Source: Fidelibacterota bacterium (GTDB taxonomy: Bacteria; Fidelibacterota; UBA2242). From it: 26,449 bases of DNA. Both the position numbers and the translations under genes were made by a program. The notes under the pieces were generated by a model. The model was not told the origin of the DNA. It searched no databases and was given only the letters and a program-made list of their open reading frames with translations. Location of the stretch: positions 1 through 26,449 of the forward strand of contig JAUSPJ010000271.1 in assembly GCA_030655795.1 (NCBI GenBank). Reading direction: 5' to 3'. How positions within the stretch are numbered: position 1 is the stretch's first letter; every line of letters starts with the position of its first letter. Below, piece after piece: positions 7,990 to 14,748 of this stretch.

Positions 7990-8768
7990 GTAAAATATTT
8001 AACCAAATCCTGACATCTAAAAAACAGCAAAACGAAAAGTATCTTTCCATATTCCTGACCGCCGGATTTCCGGAAAAAGACGATACGGTCGACATCATCC
8101 TGCAACTGGCCGAAAACGGTGTTGATTTTATTGAATTGGGAATTCCCTTTTCCGATCCCATTGCTGATGGGCCAGTAATCCAAAAAGCCTCAGACAAAGC
8201 CCTGACAAACGGCATTAGGCTGAAAGATGTGTTAAACATCGTAAAAAAGGTCAGAGAATCATCGGACATACCTGTTATCCTGATGGGTTACCTGAATCCA
8301 ATTCATACAATGGGTATAGAAATGTTTTTAAATAATGCTAAAGAAGCGGGCGTTGACGGCCTGATCATACCGGATTGGCCTTATGAAGAAAGTCACCTTT
8401 ATTTAGAGCAGATGCAGCGTGCGGATATTGATCTGATTCACCTGATTGCACCAAATACGCCCAAAACAAGAATCCGGGAAATTGACACTATCAGTACGTC
8501 CTTTATCTATTGTGTGGCATATACCGGCGTCACCGGTCAGGATAACAGACCAACCCGGAGAACAACTGAATTTTTTAAGTATCTAAACCAAACCCTGAAA
8601 CATCCCTGGATTATCGGATTCGGAGTAAATAACCACCGGGATTTTCAACTATATACACAATATTCCGACGGCGTGATTATCGGTTCCGCCTTTATTCAAC
8701 TCCTGGAAACAACCCCGGCATCTGCCCGCATAGCCGCCATCCGGTCATTTATCAGAGGTGTCAAATAA
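7986..8768 (+). CDS. trpA: tryptophan synthase alpha chain
   Basis: Cleaves indole-3-glycerol phosphate to indole, which is channelled to TrpB. It has 260 residues and a TIM barrel. The catalytic Glu50 lies in DFIELGIPFSDP and Asp61 in IADGPVIQKAS. GLIIPDWPYEE and VAYTGVTGQ (loop 6) follow, and GFGVNN and VIIGSAFIQLL form the phosphate site. Loop 2 reads PFSDPIADGP as in the family. It is the last gene of the operon and is followed by a terminator hairpin. Confidence 0.97.
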   Translation: MSKIFNQILTSKKQQNEKYLSIFLTAGFPEKDDTVDIILQLAENGVDFIELGIPFSDPIADGPVIQKASDKALTNGIRLKDVLNIVKKVRESSDIPVILMGYLNPIHTMGIEMFLNNAKEAGVDGLIIPDWPYEESHLYLEQMQRADIDLIHLIAPNTPKTRIREIDTISTSFIYCVAYTGVTGQDNRPTRRTTEFFKYLNQTLKHPWIIGFGVNNHRDFQLYTQYSDGVIIGSAFIQLLETTPASARIAAIRSFIRGVK

Positions 8769-8771
8769 TCC

Positions 8772-8813
8772 TTCAAGAAGATTTAAAACTAACTTCTTCT
8801 TGAATATTTTGTT
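8772..8813 (+). terminator. probable terminator of the trp operon
   Basis: TTCAAGAAG (8772-8780) pairs perfectly with CTTCTTGAA (8796-8804) across a 15-nt loop, followed by TATTTTGTT. The stem is AT-rich and the T run short, so termination may be leaky. A TATAAT at 8813-8818 just after it could be the -10 box of the next gene, but I see no matching -35 box. Confidence 0.6.
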
Positions 8814-8849
8814 ATAATTGTGTAAATATAATCATTGCCGGAAGGGTTT

Positions 8850-9218
8850 ATGAAAAATCAATTGCGAAATTTTATCGAAATCCTCAAACTGGAACTGGAC
8901 GACCTGCAGGATGATATTCATTCTCTCAAGAAAATCTGCGAGCGCAAACTGAAAGATGGTCTGATTACCAATTACGTTCAAATGGAAAATATGGCACTCT
9001 ATGATAATGAGCTCCATGCAATAAATTCCTTCCGTAATATCCTAAATGAAACCAATCCCGAAAACTTCGATTCACTAGAAAAACTGGTGTTTCACCTGGA
9101 TGAAAATTTCAAAGCCACAATGAAGTCCTGCGCTTACGCCAAAGCCGGGCATATCTGCATCGAGCGCAAGATGCTGAAAGTGGCGAAGTATGTTCGGGGC
9201 GATGGATTCTCAAATTGA
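8850..9218 (+). CDS. hypothetical protein, 122 residues, helical
   Basis: I do not recognise this protein. The ATG at 8850 is chosen because GGAAGGG (8840-8846) precedes it; a TTG at 8835 would add five residues. It has no signal peptide or membrane segment. The first 50 residues are rich in Leu, Lys, Glu and Asp and predicted helical (LEIL-type heptads such as FIEILKLELDDLQDD). The C-terminal third has two Cys (CAYAKAGHIC) followed by a basic stretch ERKMLKVAKYVRG. The two Cys eight residues apart are not a recognised metal motif. Codon use resembles the trp genes. It may be transcribed separately or by read-through from trpA. Confidence 0.65.
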   Translation: MKNQLRNFIEILKLELDDLQDDIHSLKKICERKLKDGLITNYVQMENMALYDNELHAINSFRNILNETNPENFDSLEKLVFHLDENFKATMKSCAYAKAGHICIERKMLKVAKYVRGDGFSN

Positions 9219-9580
9219 AATATTAAAGGTAAAAGGAAAAATTAAAAAGTATAATACCTCATTCGTCATCTCGCATCCCCGATTCATCGGGGTGAGAGAT
9301 CGGGTAAGACAAATACACAGGTCTTAACCGATTTTTCATCGTCCCGACACAGGTCGGCAATTTTATCATATAAATTAATTTGCCAAAAATTCGATATATA
9401 ATAATGAATATGCAGGATAAATCAGTACAATATTGAGGTAAAGGACAAATTAAATATGACGGTTATTATAGATAATCGTTTTATTGAATTTTTGAGATTA
9501 TCATAAATTTCATATTTACGCCTCCTTTTGTTTGGACATGTGTTATACTTTTTATTTGCTAAAAATACTATTTTGCAGAA
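9219..9580. repeat. gene-free stretch with three consecutive hairpins
   Basis: Three stem-loops follow one another. The first is at 9268-9300, where ATCTC and CCCCGAT pair with ATCGGGG and GAGAT. The second is at 9301-9330, where CGGGTAAGAC pairs with GTCTTAACCG at 9 of 10 positions and is followed by ATTTTT, so it could terminate the 122-residue gene. The third is CCGAC-ACAG-GTCGG at 9344-9357. The CCCCGAT and CCGAC vocabulary recurs on the far side of the insertion sequence (11692-11805). The rest (9358-9580) is AT-rich with a weak GATAATC/GATTATC inverted repeat near 9470-9505 and no credible gene. Confidence 0.6.
9301..9336 (+). terminator. possible terminator of the 122-residue gene
   Basis: Stem CGGGTAAGAC/GTCTTAACCG with a 10-nt loop, followed by ATTTTTC. 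It lies about 80 nt after the stop codon and is part of a repeat-like hairpin block, so the role is tentative. Confidence 0.4.
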
Positions 9581-9607
9581 ATAACCGCCATATATTAATT
9601 GACTTTC
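9581..9607 (+). repeat. left terminal inverted repeat (candidate)
   Basis: ATAACCGCCATATATTAATT followed by GACTTTC aligns, with small gaps, to the reverse complement of 11486-11510. It contains the -35 box of the transposase promoter, a common arrangement in insertion sequences. Confidence 0.5.
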
Positions 9608-9627
9608 TCCTTTTTGTATATTATATT
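9599..9627 (+). promoter_or_regulatory. transposase promoter
   Basis: TTGACT (9599-9604) and TATATT (9622-9627) spaced by 17 bp, ending 36 bp before the transposase ATG. The -35 box falls inside the candidate left inverted repeat. Confidence 0.6.
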
Positions 9628-9663
9628 TACCATTATGAATTAATATTAGAAAGGGGTATGATA

Positions 9664-10113
9664 ATGGCAATTAAAAGGCAGAATAATTTCTTCTTTTCCG
9701 GCACCTCAGGTTGTCTTGCTATTAATCCTTCCGACAGTGCTGCTATAAAATTAGCTATGCTGATTGAGGGTAAATGTATGGGGTTAGGTCCTACCAAAGC
9801 TGCAAAGAAGTATGGATATACTAAACAACACTTTTTTCAAGTTCTTAATGCTTACAATGAAGGTGGAATAAAAGCGCTTAAGGATAAGAAAAGGGGACCA
9901 AGGGGAAAATACGTTAGGACTGAAGTCACAGAGAACCAAATTATTCGGCATCGATTTTTAGATCCAGACGCAAGTCCAAAAGCTATTACTCAGAAGTTAA
10001 ATCAAAGTGGATATAGAGTCAGCCTAAGGAGTGTGGAACGTACCATTACAGAAAAAGTGTTACAAAAAAAAACTTCACTTATTAAATCCTCAAAAAGAGG
10101 TAAAACCGATTGA
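9664..10113 (+). CDS. transposase, N-terminal helix-turn-helix frame
   Basis: 149 residues from ATG 9664, with AAAGGGG seven bases upstream. The central part, AAKKYGYTKQHFFQVLNAYN followed by EGGIKALKDKKRGPRGKY, is the helix-turn-helix arrangement found at the N-terminus of many transposases (a helpmate helix, a recognition helix, then GG-x-x-AL). A second, winged-like segment covers the last third (ITQKLNQSGYRVSLRSVERT). The frame ends at TGA 10111-10113, shortly after a run of nine A (10064-10072). Dropping one A would join it directly to the next frame, so this is probably the DNA-binding part of one transposase rather than a separate regulator. Confidence 0.75.
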   Translation: MAIKRQNNFFFSGTSGCLAINPSDSAAIKLAMLIEGKCMGLGPTKAAKKYGYTKQHFFQVLNAYNEGGIKALKDKKRGPRGKYVRTEVTENQIIRHRFLDPDASPKAITQKLNQSGYRVSLRSVERTITEKVLQKKTSLIKSSKRGKTD

Positions 10114-11308
10114 AGTTCATGTAACAAAACGGGGAACGGAAAGCCGTTCTGCAGATGTAGAAAGTATAGAGCGTGGTGTCAGAGAATTATTGGCACAGAA
10201 AGTATCCGGAACTTTGTTAGGTATATGGTTATTGATTCCAGAGCATTTGCGTTTAGGGACATGGGATTTACTAACTACATGGACTGGTGATAATCACAGT
10301 GGGATTAAACCACGTTTAGCCCTTCAAATGGTTCATGAATCCGCGTTATGTACAACAGGAATTCGTCAAACACGTTCCTTATGTCATCAAAGTTTTGAAT
10401 TGGCAAACGGTTTACCATACATTGCCACAGATGAGGAAGTTCATTATTTATTGGATGAACACAGTATTGATGAAGCAAAAAAGTTGCAGATTAGGTTGGC
10501 TTTGCTTCGTCAATGTCTTGGGCATTATAAGAGTAATATTTTAGCCTTTGATCCCCACCGAATTCGTACTTATTCTCGCCGTATTATGCCAAAAAAGAAG
10601 AGTCGTCCCAATGAACGTTCCAATCCAGTTCTTCAGACATTTTTTGGCTTAGACGTACAGACGGGGCAACCTCTGGGATTTACCATAGGGTCATCAGGAA
10701 AAACAACTACAAGAGCTTCTTTAGAATTGTTAGAGATGATGGACATGATTTTACCATCAAATAATGTGTTACTTTTAGCAGATACAGAACATGAAAGTTG
10801 TAGATTAATAGATCACATTATCGAAAGTGACAGATACGATATTTTAATGCCCGCTGCCCGAAAGAAAGCTGTTATCAATACGATTAAAAATCTGGAATAT
10901 AAGCGTCACTGGGCTGGTTATGCCACTGCTGAAACGCAATACAGATATAAAGAAAATAAGCATGAATTCAGATTAATTGGACAGCGTAGCGGCGAAAAGG
11001 AAGAAGAATATAATTACAAACCTTTTATTACTACTGGAGATAACTCTTCCTTGGAATTAATTACAGAAGATTATCCAGAGCGATGGACTATAGAAGAATT
11101 CTTCAACTTTGAAGGAGCAATGGGATGGGATCGTGCGTCAACTATGAATTTAAACATTCGATATGGAAAACTCTCTTTGGCTCTTATTGCTCAAGCAGCA
11201 ACTTACCAACTTAAGAAAATATTGCCAAAACCATATAGAAAATGGACAGCTCCGAAGGAGTCTCTACGAGACAAAACATCTTGCAGATTCCATTTTACGT
11301 GGAATTGA
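10031..11308 (+). CDS. IS4-like DDE transposase, catalytic frame
   Basis: Open frame offset by +1 from the HTH frame. Biologically meaningful sequence starts after the A9 run near 10073 (KLHLLNPQKEVKPIEVHV). RNase H-fold landmarks: LAFDPHRIRTYSRR with the likely first Asp, LLLADTEHESC with the second Asp, and YPERWTIEEFFNFEGAMGWD with the third acidic residue in a Y-x2-R-x3-E arrangement like the IS4 signature, although the usual Lys is not at the expected place. NLNIRYGKLSLALIAQAATY matches the conserved tail helix of this transposase type. The frame runs off into an unrelated tail (SLRDKTSCRFHFTWN) at 11308, while the family C-terminus continues in the next frame. Confidence 0.75.
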   Translation: MWNVPLQKKCYKKKLHLLNPQKEVKPIEVHVTKRGTESRSADVESIERGVRELLAQKVSGTLLGIWLLIPEHLRLGTWDLLTTWTGDNHSGIKPRLALQMVHESALCTTGIRQTRSLCHQSFELANGLPYIATDEEVHYLLDEHSIDEAKKLQIRLALLRQCLGHYKSNILAFDPHRIRTYSRRIMPKKKSRPNERSNPVLQTFFGLDVQTGQPLGFTIGSSGKTTTRASLELLEMMDMILPSNNVLLLADTEHESCRLIDHIIESDRYDILMPAARKKAVINTIKNLEYKRHWAGYATAETQYRYKENKHEFRLIGQRSGEKEEEYNYKPFITTGDNSSLELITEDYPERWTIEEFFNFEGAMGWDRASTMNLNIRYGKLSLALIAQAATYQLKKILPKPYRKWTAPKESLRDKTSCRFHFTWN

Positions 11309-11480
11309 TGGTGATTTGCGTGTAAAGGATGATACTATCATTGCTACTTTATATAATGTACCTGAATCATTAAATTTGAAACAATATTATGAAGATTTAC
11401 CAAGTAAATTAGAGAGAGAAGGCATCAATCCTAAAATACCATGGCTGTTTGATTTTAAGTTGGATTTTCGATTCAAATAG
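11250..11480 (+). pseudogene. C-terminal piece of the transposase in a third frame
   Basis: From about 11250 the transposase sequence continues in frame +3: TKHLADSILRGIDGDLRV, then DDTIIATLYNVPES and PKIPWLFDFKLDFRFK before the TAG. This reads as the normal end of the same protein. An open frame here starts at 11163, but its first 29 codons are a shadow of the catalytic frame. A one-base loss (or two-base gain) between 11250 and 11278 would restore continuity. The junction lies in two small overlapping hairpins (CTCC-GAA-GGAG and GTCTC-TAC-GAGAC). Either the element has decayed, or recoding occurs here. Confidence 0.6.
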
Positions 11481-11485
11481 TATTG

Positions 11486-11510
11486 ATGAGTCAAATTTAT
11501 TTGGGGTATA
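11486..11510 (-). repeat. right terminal inverted repeat (candidate)
   Basis: Reverse complement begins ATACCCCAAATAAATTTGAC and matches the left end of the insertion sequence imperfectly. It begins a few bases after the last transposase stop codon, as expected for a compact element. Confidence 0.45.
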
Positions 11511-11938
11511 AAATTGCTGATAAATCGAGACAACGAAGTATCCCTTATGACCAAGGTTACGAACATTGCAGATACATTTGGGGTTTAAATCTGGCTGCGG
11601 GGCTGTGCTCCGTAGCCACGTATCCGTTCCGGAGCATGAGCCCCGGAACGAGAAATACATTGGGGTTGTGGGGGATTTTTTCGTCTTCATCCCGACTTCC
11701 GTCGGAATTTCACCGGACAGGTCGGTCGTATACTCACTCAGATGACTTGACAAGAACCTGTCATACTGAGGAGTCCCGATGCAATCGGGGTGACGAAGTA
11801 TCCCTAAGGACCAATGCGAATAGCTCAAATTTCCCGGATTGGATTCACCGCTCCAACACTCCAGTTCTCCATCGCTCCACTCTTGATAAAGGGAGATTCT
11901 TCGGTCGTTAACTCCTTCAGAAAGACAAAGAAACAATA
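11511..11938. repeat. gene-free repeat-rich stretch
   Basis: No credible gene on either strand; the long open frames here have no coding character. ACGAAGTATCCCT occurs twice (11533-11545 and 11793-11805), each followed by similar sequence (TATGACCAAGG and AAGGACCAATG). Hairpins: CGTTCCGG with CCGGAACG around 11626-11650, CCGAC-TTCC-GTCGG at 11692-11705, and CCCGAT-GCA-ATCGGG at about 11775-11789. The phrase GTCATACTGAGGAGTCCCGA followed by GGGGTGACGAAGTATC resembles palindromic intergenic repeats common in many environmental bacterial genomes. Confidence 0.6.
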
Positions 11939-13387
11939 TCAATAATCTTCTTCGATATCACTATAATCGGTTTTTTCTATTTCCCGTAGCACTTTCAATT
12001 CCGCTTCGGTGTACTTCTCAATCGTAAATCCCGTGTATCCATAAAAAATCGAAACCAGCGGGTTGATGAGGTTCAGGAACGCAAAGGGCAAATAAGCAAA
12101 GGGATAAACTCCCAGCGTGGCGAACATAAACGCGCCCCCGCTGTTCCAGGGAATCAGCGAAGAGGTCAGTGTCCCGGCATCCTCCAGAATACGGCTGAGG
12201 TTCTTCGGCTTCAGCCCCCGGTCGTCATAAATCTTTTTAAACATACGGCCCGGCAAAACAATCGCCAGGTACTGGTCCCCGGCAATCATATTCGTCCCGA
12301 TACAGGTCAGAACGGTAGCCGTCACCAGTGAACCGGTACTCTTTGCCACGGAAATAATTTTCAGTGCGATGGCTTTCAGCATACCGGAGGATTCCAATAC
12401 ACCGGCAAAACTCATGGCGCAGAGAATCAGCGAAACCGTCCACATCATACTGTCCAGCCCGCCGCGGGTCAGAAGATTATCAATCGCCTCATTCCCCGTG
12501 GCCGCAACAAAACCGTAGTGGGCACTTTGGACGATATCATTCAACGATGTGTGCTGAAACAGGGCCGCAAACAGTCCGCCCAGGACCGTTCCGCCCAGCA
12601 GTCCGGGAATCGCCGGCACTTTGAATATCACCATGCCAATCACCAGCAGCGGCGGCAGCAACAGGACCGGCGAGATAAAAAACTGGTCCGACAGGCCATT
12701 AAGAATGACATTGATAGCATTCATATCCAGATCTTTACCGCCGTATCTCAGGCCAAGGAAGGTATACAGAATCAGGGCAATAACCAGACTCGGCCCGGTT
12801 GTATAGACCATATGCCGGATATGCTCAAAAAGTTTTGCGCCCGTCACGGCCGGAGCCAGGTTTGTAGTATCCGACAGCGGCGACATTTTATCCCCGAAAT
12901 AAGCCCCGGAAATGATTGCCCCGGCCACCATGGGCAATGGAATGCCAAACCCTTTCCCGATCCCGATAAGGGCAACACCCACCGTACCGGCTGTGGTCCA
13001 TGAACTTCCCGTCGCTAATGAAACAATACAGCAGATCAGCGCCGTAGCCAGCAGAAACACGCGCGGTGAAATAATTTTCAATCCGTAATAGATCATGGTC
13101 GGCACAATACCGGCGGTAATCCAGGTGCCGATGATCATCCCGATAATCATTAAAACCAGGATAGCCGGCAGTGAAATTTTAATCGTATTGATCATGCCGG
13201 TCCGTATCTTTTCCCAGCGATAGCCGGAAAAAACGGCCACAATCGCAGCCACTGCAGCTGCGGATATTAGCGGGATATGCGGGTCACCATGGAGAAATCT
13301 CAGCACATATACCAGCACTAGGGCCAGGTAAATTACCGGAACAATTGCCCACCTGAATGGTATTACGAGTTCGGTCTTTTTTTTCAT
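11939..13387 (-). CDS. nhaC: Na+/H+ antiporter, NhaC family
   Basis: Inner-membrane antiporter, expected to export Na+ in exchange for H+. It has 482 residues and about 11-12 hydrophobic segments. Family landmarks include ATGSSWTTAGTVGVALIGIG and the following AGAIISGAYFGDKMSPLSDT, the conserved core of NhaC with charged Asp residues inside the membrane, and the later block GTNMIAGDQYLAIVLPGRMF. The C-terminal end is cytoplasmic and acidic (EIEKTDYSDIEEDY). The ATG at 13387 follows a weak CAGG. A 15-bp palindrome sits just upstream. Related members exchange malate/lactate or Na+/H+, so the substrate is probable, not certain. It is transcribed divergently from the Lpt permease gene. Confidence 0.9.
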   Translation of the reverse strand: MKKKTELVIPFRWAIVPVIYLALVLVYVLRFLHGDPHIPLISAAAVAAIVAVFSGYRWEKIRTGMINTIKISLPAILVLMIIGMIIGTWITAGIVPTMIYYGLKIISPRVFLLATALICCIVSLATGSSWTTAGTVGVALIGIGKGFGIPLPMVAGAIISGAYFGDKMSPLSDTTNLAPAVTGAKLFEHIRHMVYTTGPSLVIALILYTFLGLRYGGKDLDMNAINVILNGLSDQFFISPVLLLPPLLVIGMVIFKVPAIPGLLGGTVLGGLFAALFQHTSLNDIVQSAHYGFVAATGNEAIDNLLTRGGLDSMMWTVSLILCAMSFAGVLESSGMLKAIALKIISVAKSTGSLVTATVLTCIGTNMIAGDQYLAIVLPGRMFKKIYDDRGLKPKNLSRILEDAGTLTSSLIPWNSGGAFMFATLGVYPFAYLPFAFLNLINPLVSIFYGYTGFTIEKYTEAELKVLREIEKTDYSDIEEDY

Positions 13388-13391
13388 ATAA

Positions 13392-13406
13392 AAACCTGTC
13401 AGGTTT
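13392..13406. promoter_or_regulatory. palindrome before the nhaC start
   Basis: AAACCTG-T-CAGGTTT is a perfect 7-bp inverted repeat with one central base, four bases upstream of the nhaC ATG on the minus strand. It overlaps the weak Shine-Dalgarno CAGG. It could be a repressor operator or an RNA hairpin that limits translation. I cannot assign a binding protein. Confidence 0.35.
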
Positions 13407-13518
13407 ACTTTGTTAATGGTTTTTACCGCATAGAATCGCTGACAATATAAAGAAAAACGAGCGAAGTATTAAGAGAAAAGCTTGGCGAAAGTGCCTGTGC
13501 TGTTTTAGATTTCGCAGG

Positions 13519-14613
13519 ATGATGGAAATCAAAATACTCGACCGTTATGTTGTCAAAAAATTTATCCTTCTTTTCGTTATGTCGCTGCTGACATTCCTGG
13601 TCATCTTTCATATCGTTGACATCATTGAAAAAATCGATAAGTTTCTAAAATCCGAAATGTCCGTTGTGGACATCGCCTGGTTTTATTACTATCAGTTGCC
13701 CTGGTTTATTGATATTGCAATTCCCATGTCTCTACTTTTGGCTTCGGTATTTACAATCGGCTCAATGGGCAAGTCCAACGAACTGGGCGCCATCAAATCC
13801 TCGGGTATCAGCCTCTATCGCATCTCCATACCGCTCTTACTGATCGGTCTGCTTATCAGCGTCGGCTCCTTCTTTTTCGAAGATGCAGTTGTCATCCCGG
13901 CTTCCCGGAAGCGCCTGGATATTGAACAGAATCAGATGAAACACCGCCAACAGGCCCAAAAAACCATTTACACCAATATCATGTTTCAGGACTCTCCCAC
14001 CTGCAATATCGTCATATCCCGTTTTGATACCCGGAAGAATACGGGCAGCACAATCACCATTCAAAAGACCAAAGACAACATTCTGGTGCAACGCATCGAT
14101 GCCCGAAAAATGGAATGGCAGCCCGAACAGAACGCCTGGCTGTTAAAGGATTTCAAAATCCGTAACTTCGACCAGGATGGTTTTGAAACGGTTTCTACCG
14201 CAATCACTGATTCACTATTTCATCTGAATTTACATCCCGAAGATGTCACCAAGACATCGCTCGACCCGGAAAGCATGCGCTACCGGGAACTGGCGGATTT
14301 CATCACCCGCCTTGAAGAAAGCGGCAATGACCCGCGCAAGTGGAAAATCAATCTCTATTATAAAATCGCTTTTCCTTTCACTAATTTTATTGTCATATTG
14401 TTCGGATTGCCGCTGGCCGCAATGCGCGAGCGCAAGGGCGTCAGTTTCGGCGCCGGGATGAGCCTGCTGGTTATTTTTATCTATTACGGTTTTATTAAAT
14501 TCGGCCAGGTCATGGGCTACAAGGGCTTGCTCAGCCCCCTGTTGTCGGTCTGGATCGGAAATATAGTATTCTTAATCGGCGGCGCCTACCTGCTCTACAA
14601 AATCCGCCAGTAA
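13519..14613 (+). CDS. lptG: LptG/LptF-family lipopolysaccharide export permease
   Basis: Inner-membrane permease of the Lpt machine that, with LptB, extracts lipopolysaccharide and pushes it to the periplasmic bridge. It has 364 residues, the normal family length. Layout: LDRYVVKKFILLF at the N-terminus, three transmembrane segments up to about residue 120, a periplasmic beta-jellyroll (about 130-270, including NIMFQDSPTCNIVISRF), then three more transmembrane segments with FPFTNFIVILFGLPLAAMRE and the conserved GVSFGAGMSLLVIFIYYGF. The LDRY start favours LptG over LptF, but the family members are hard to separate. ATGs at 13519 and 13522 are both possible; AGGA directly before them favours the second. 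It is isolated from other lpt genes here and shows that the organism has an LPS-type outer membrane. Confidence 0.9.
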   Translation: MMEIKILDRYVVKKFILLFVMSLLTFLVIFHIVDIIEKIDKFLKSEMSVVDIAWFYYYQLPWFIDIAIPMSLLLASVFTIGSMGKSNELGAIKSSGISLYRISIPLLLIGLLISVGSFFFEDAVVIPASRKRLDIEQNQMKHRQQAQKTIYTNIMFQDSPTCNIVISRFDTRKNTGSTITIQKTKDNILVQRIDARKMEWQPEQNAWLLKDFKIRNFDQDGFETVSTAITDSLFHLNLHPEDVTKTSLDPESMRYRELADFITRLEESGNDPRKWKINLYYKIAFPFTNFIVILFGLPLAAMRERKGVSFGAGMSLLVIFIYYGFIKFGQVMGYKGLLSPLLSVWIGNIVFLIGGAYLLYKIRQ

Positions 14614-14748
14614 ATCCATCCTTCCCCACCCGGTCATCGTGAAGAGTCCCGGTTTACCTTAGATGAACACGGCGATCCATTTTATCTTACCCTCAGCGTT
14701 CTCTGCGGTTGTTTTTGAAGTTTCTATTCCGCGCTAATCCGCAAGTAA

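Larger units (their letters stand above)
9581..11510 (+). mobile_element. IS4-like insertion sequence with split transposase
   Basis: An element of about 1.9 kb bounded by imperfect inverted repeats. The left end starts ATAACCGCCATATATTAATT. The right end, read on the minus strand, starts ATACCCCAAATAAATTTGAC. Both ends contain a GACT box about 20 nt in. Inside are a promoter, an N-terminal HTH frame and a DDE transposase split by two frame changes. Base composition is more AT-rich than the flanking genes. The exact ends and target duplication cannot be fixed by eye. The outward bases (GCAGAA and GCAATTTT) are also similar, so the element may extend a few bases further on both sides. Confidence 0.7.

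Noticed and set aside
9422..9670. 82-codon minus-strand frame at the left edge of the insertion sequence
   Set aside because: AT-rich with no ribosome site. It lies across the transposase promoter and the left inverted repeat.
9219..11938. CRISPR array suggested by repeated hairpin units
   Set aside because: The units are not evenly spaced, are not identical, and no cas gene is present. They fit dispersed intergenic palindromes.
11409..11942. Long open frames on both strands right of the insertion sequence (177 and 142 codons)
   Set aside because: The translations have no coding character, cover hairpin repeats, and contradict each other. The region is better described as repeat-rich noncoding DNA.
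13451..13520. Short open stretch ending in a TGA that overlaps the Lpt permease start (reads EVLREKLGESACAVLDFAG)
   Set aside because: It looks protein-like and would suggest a coupled upstream gene, but a stop lies just before it at 13448 and no start codon is available. It could be the remnant of a deleted gene, which I cannot support.
14614..14748. Possible terminator or small RNA between the convergent Lpt permease and barrel genes
   Set aside because: No convincing stem with a T run was found on either strand.
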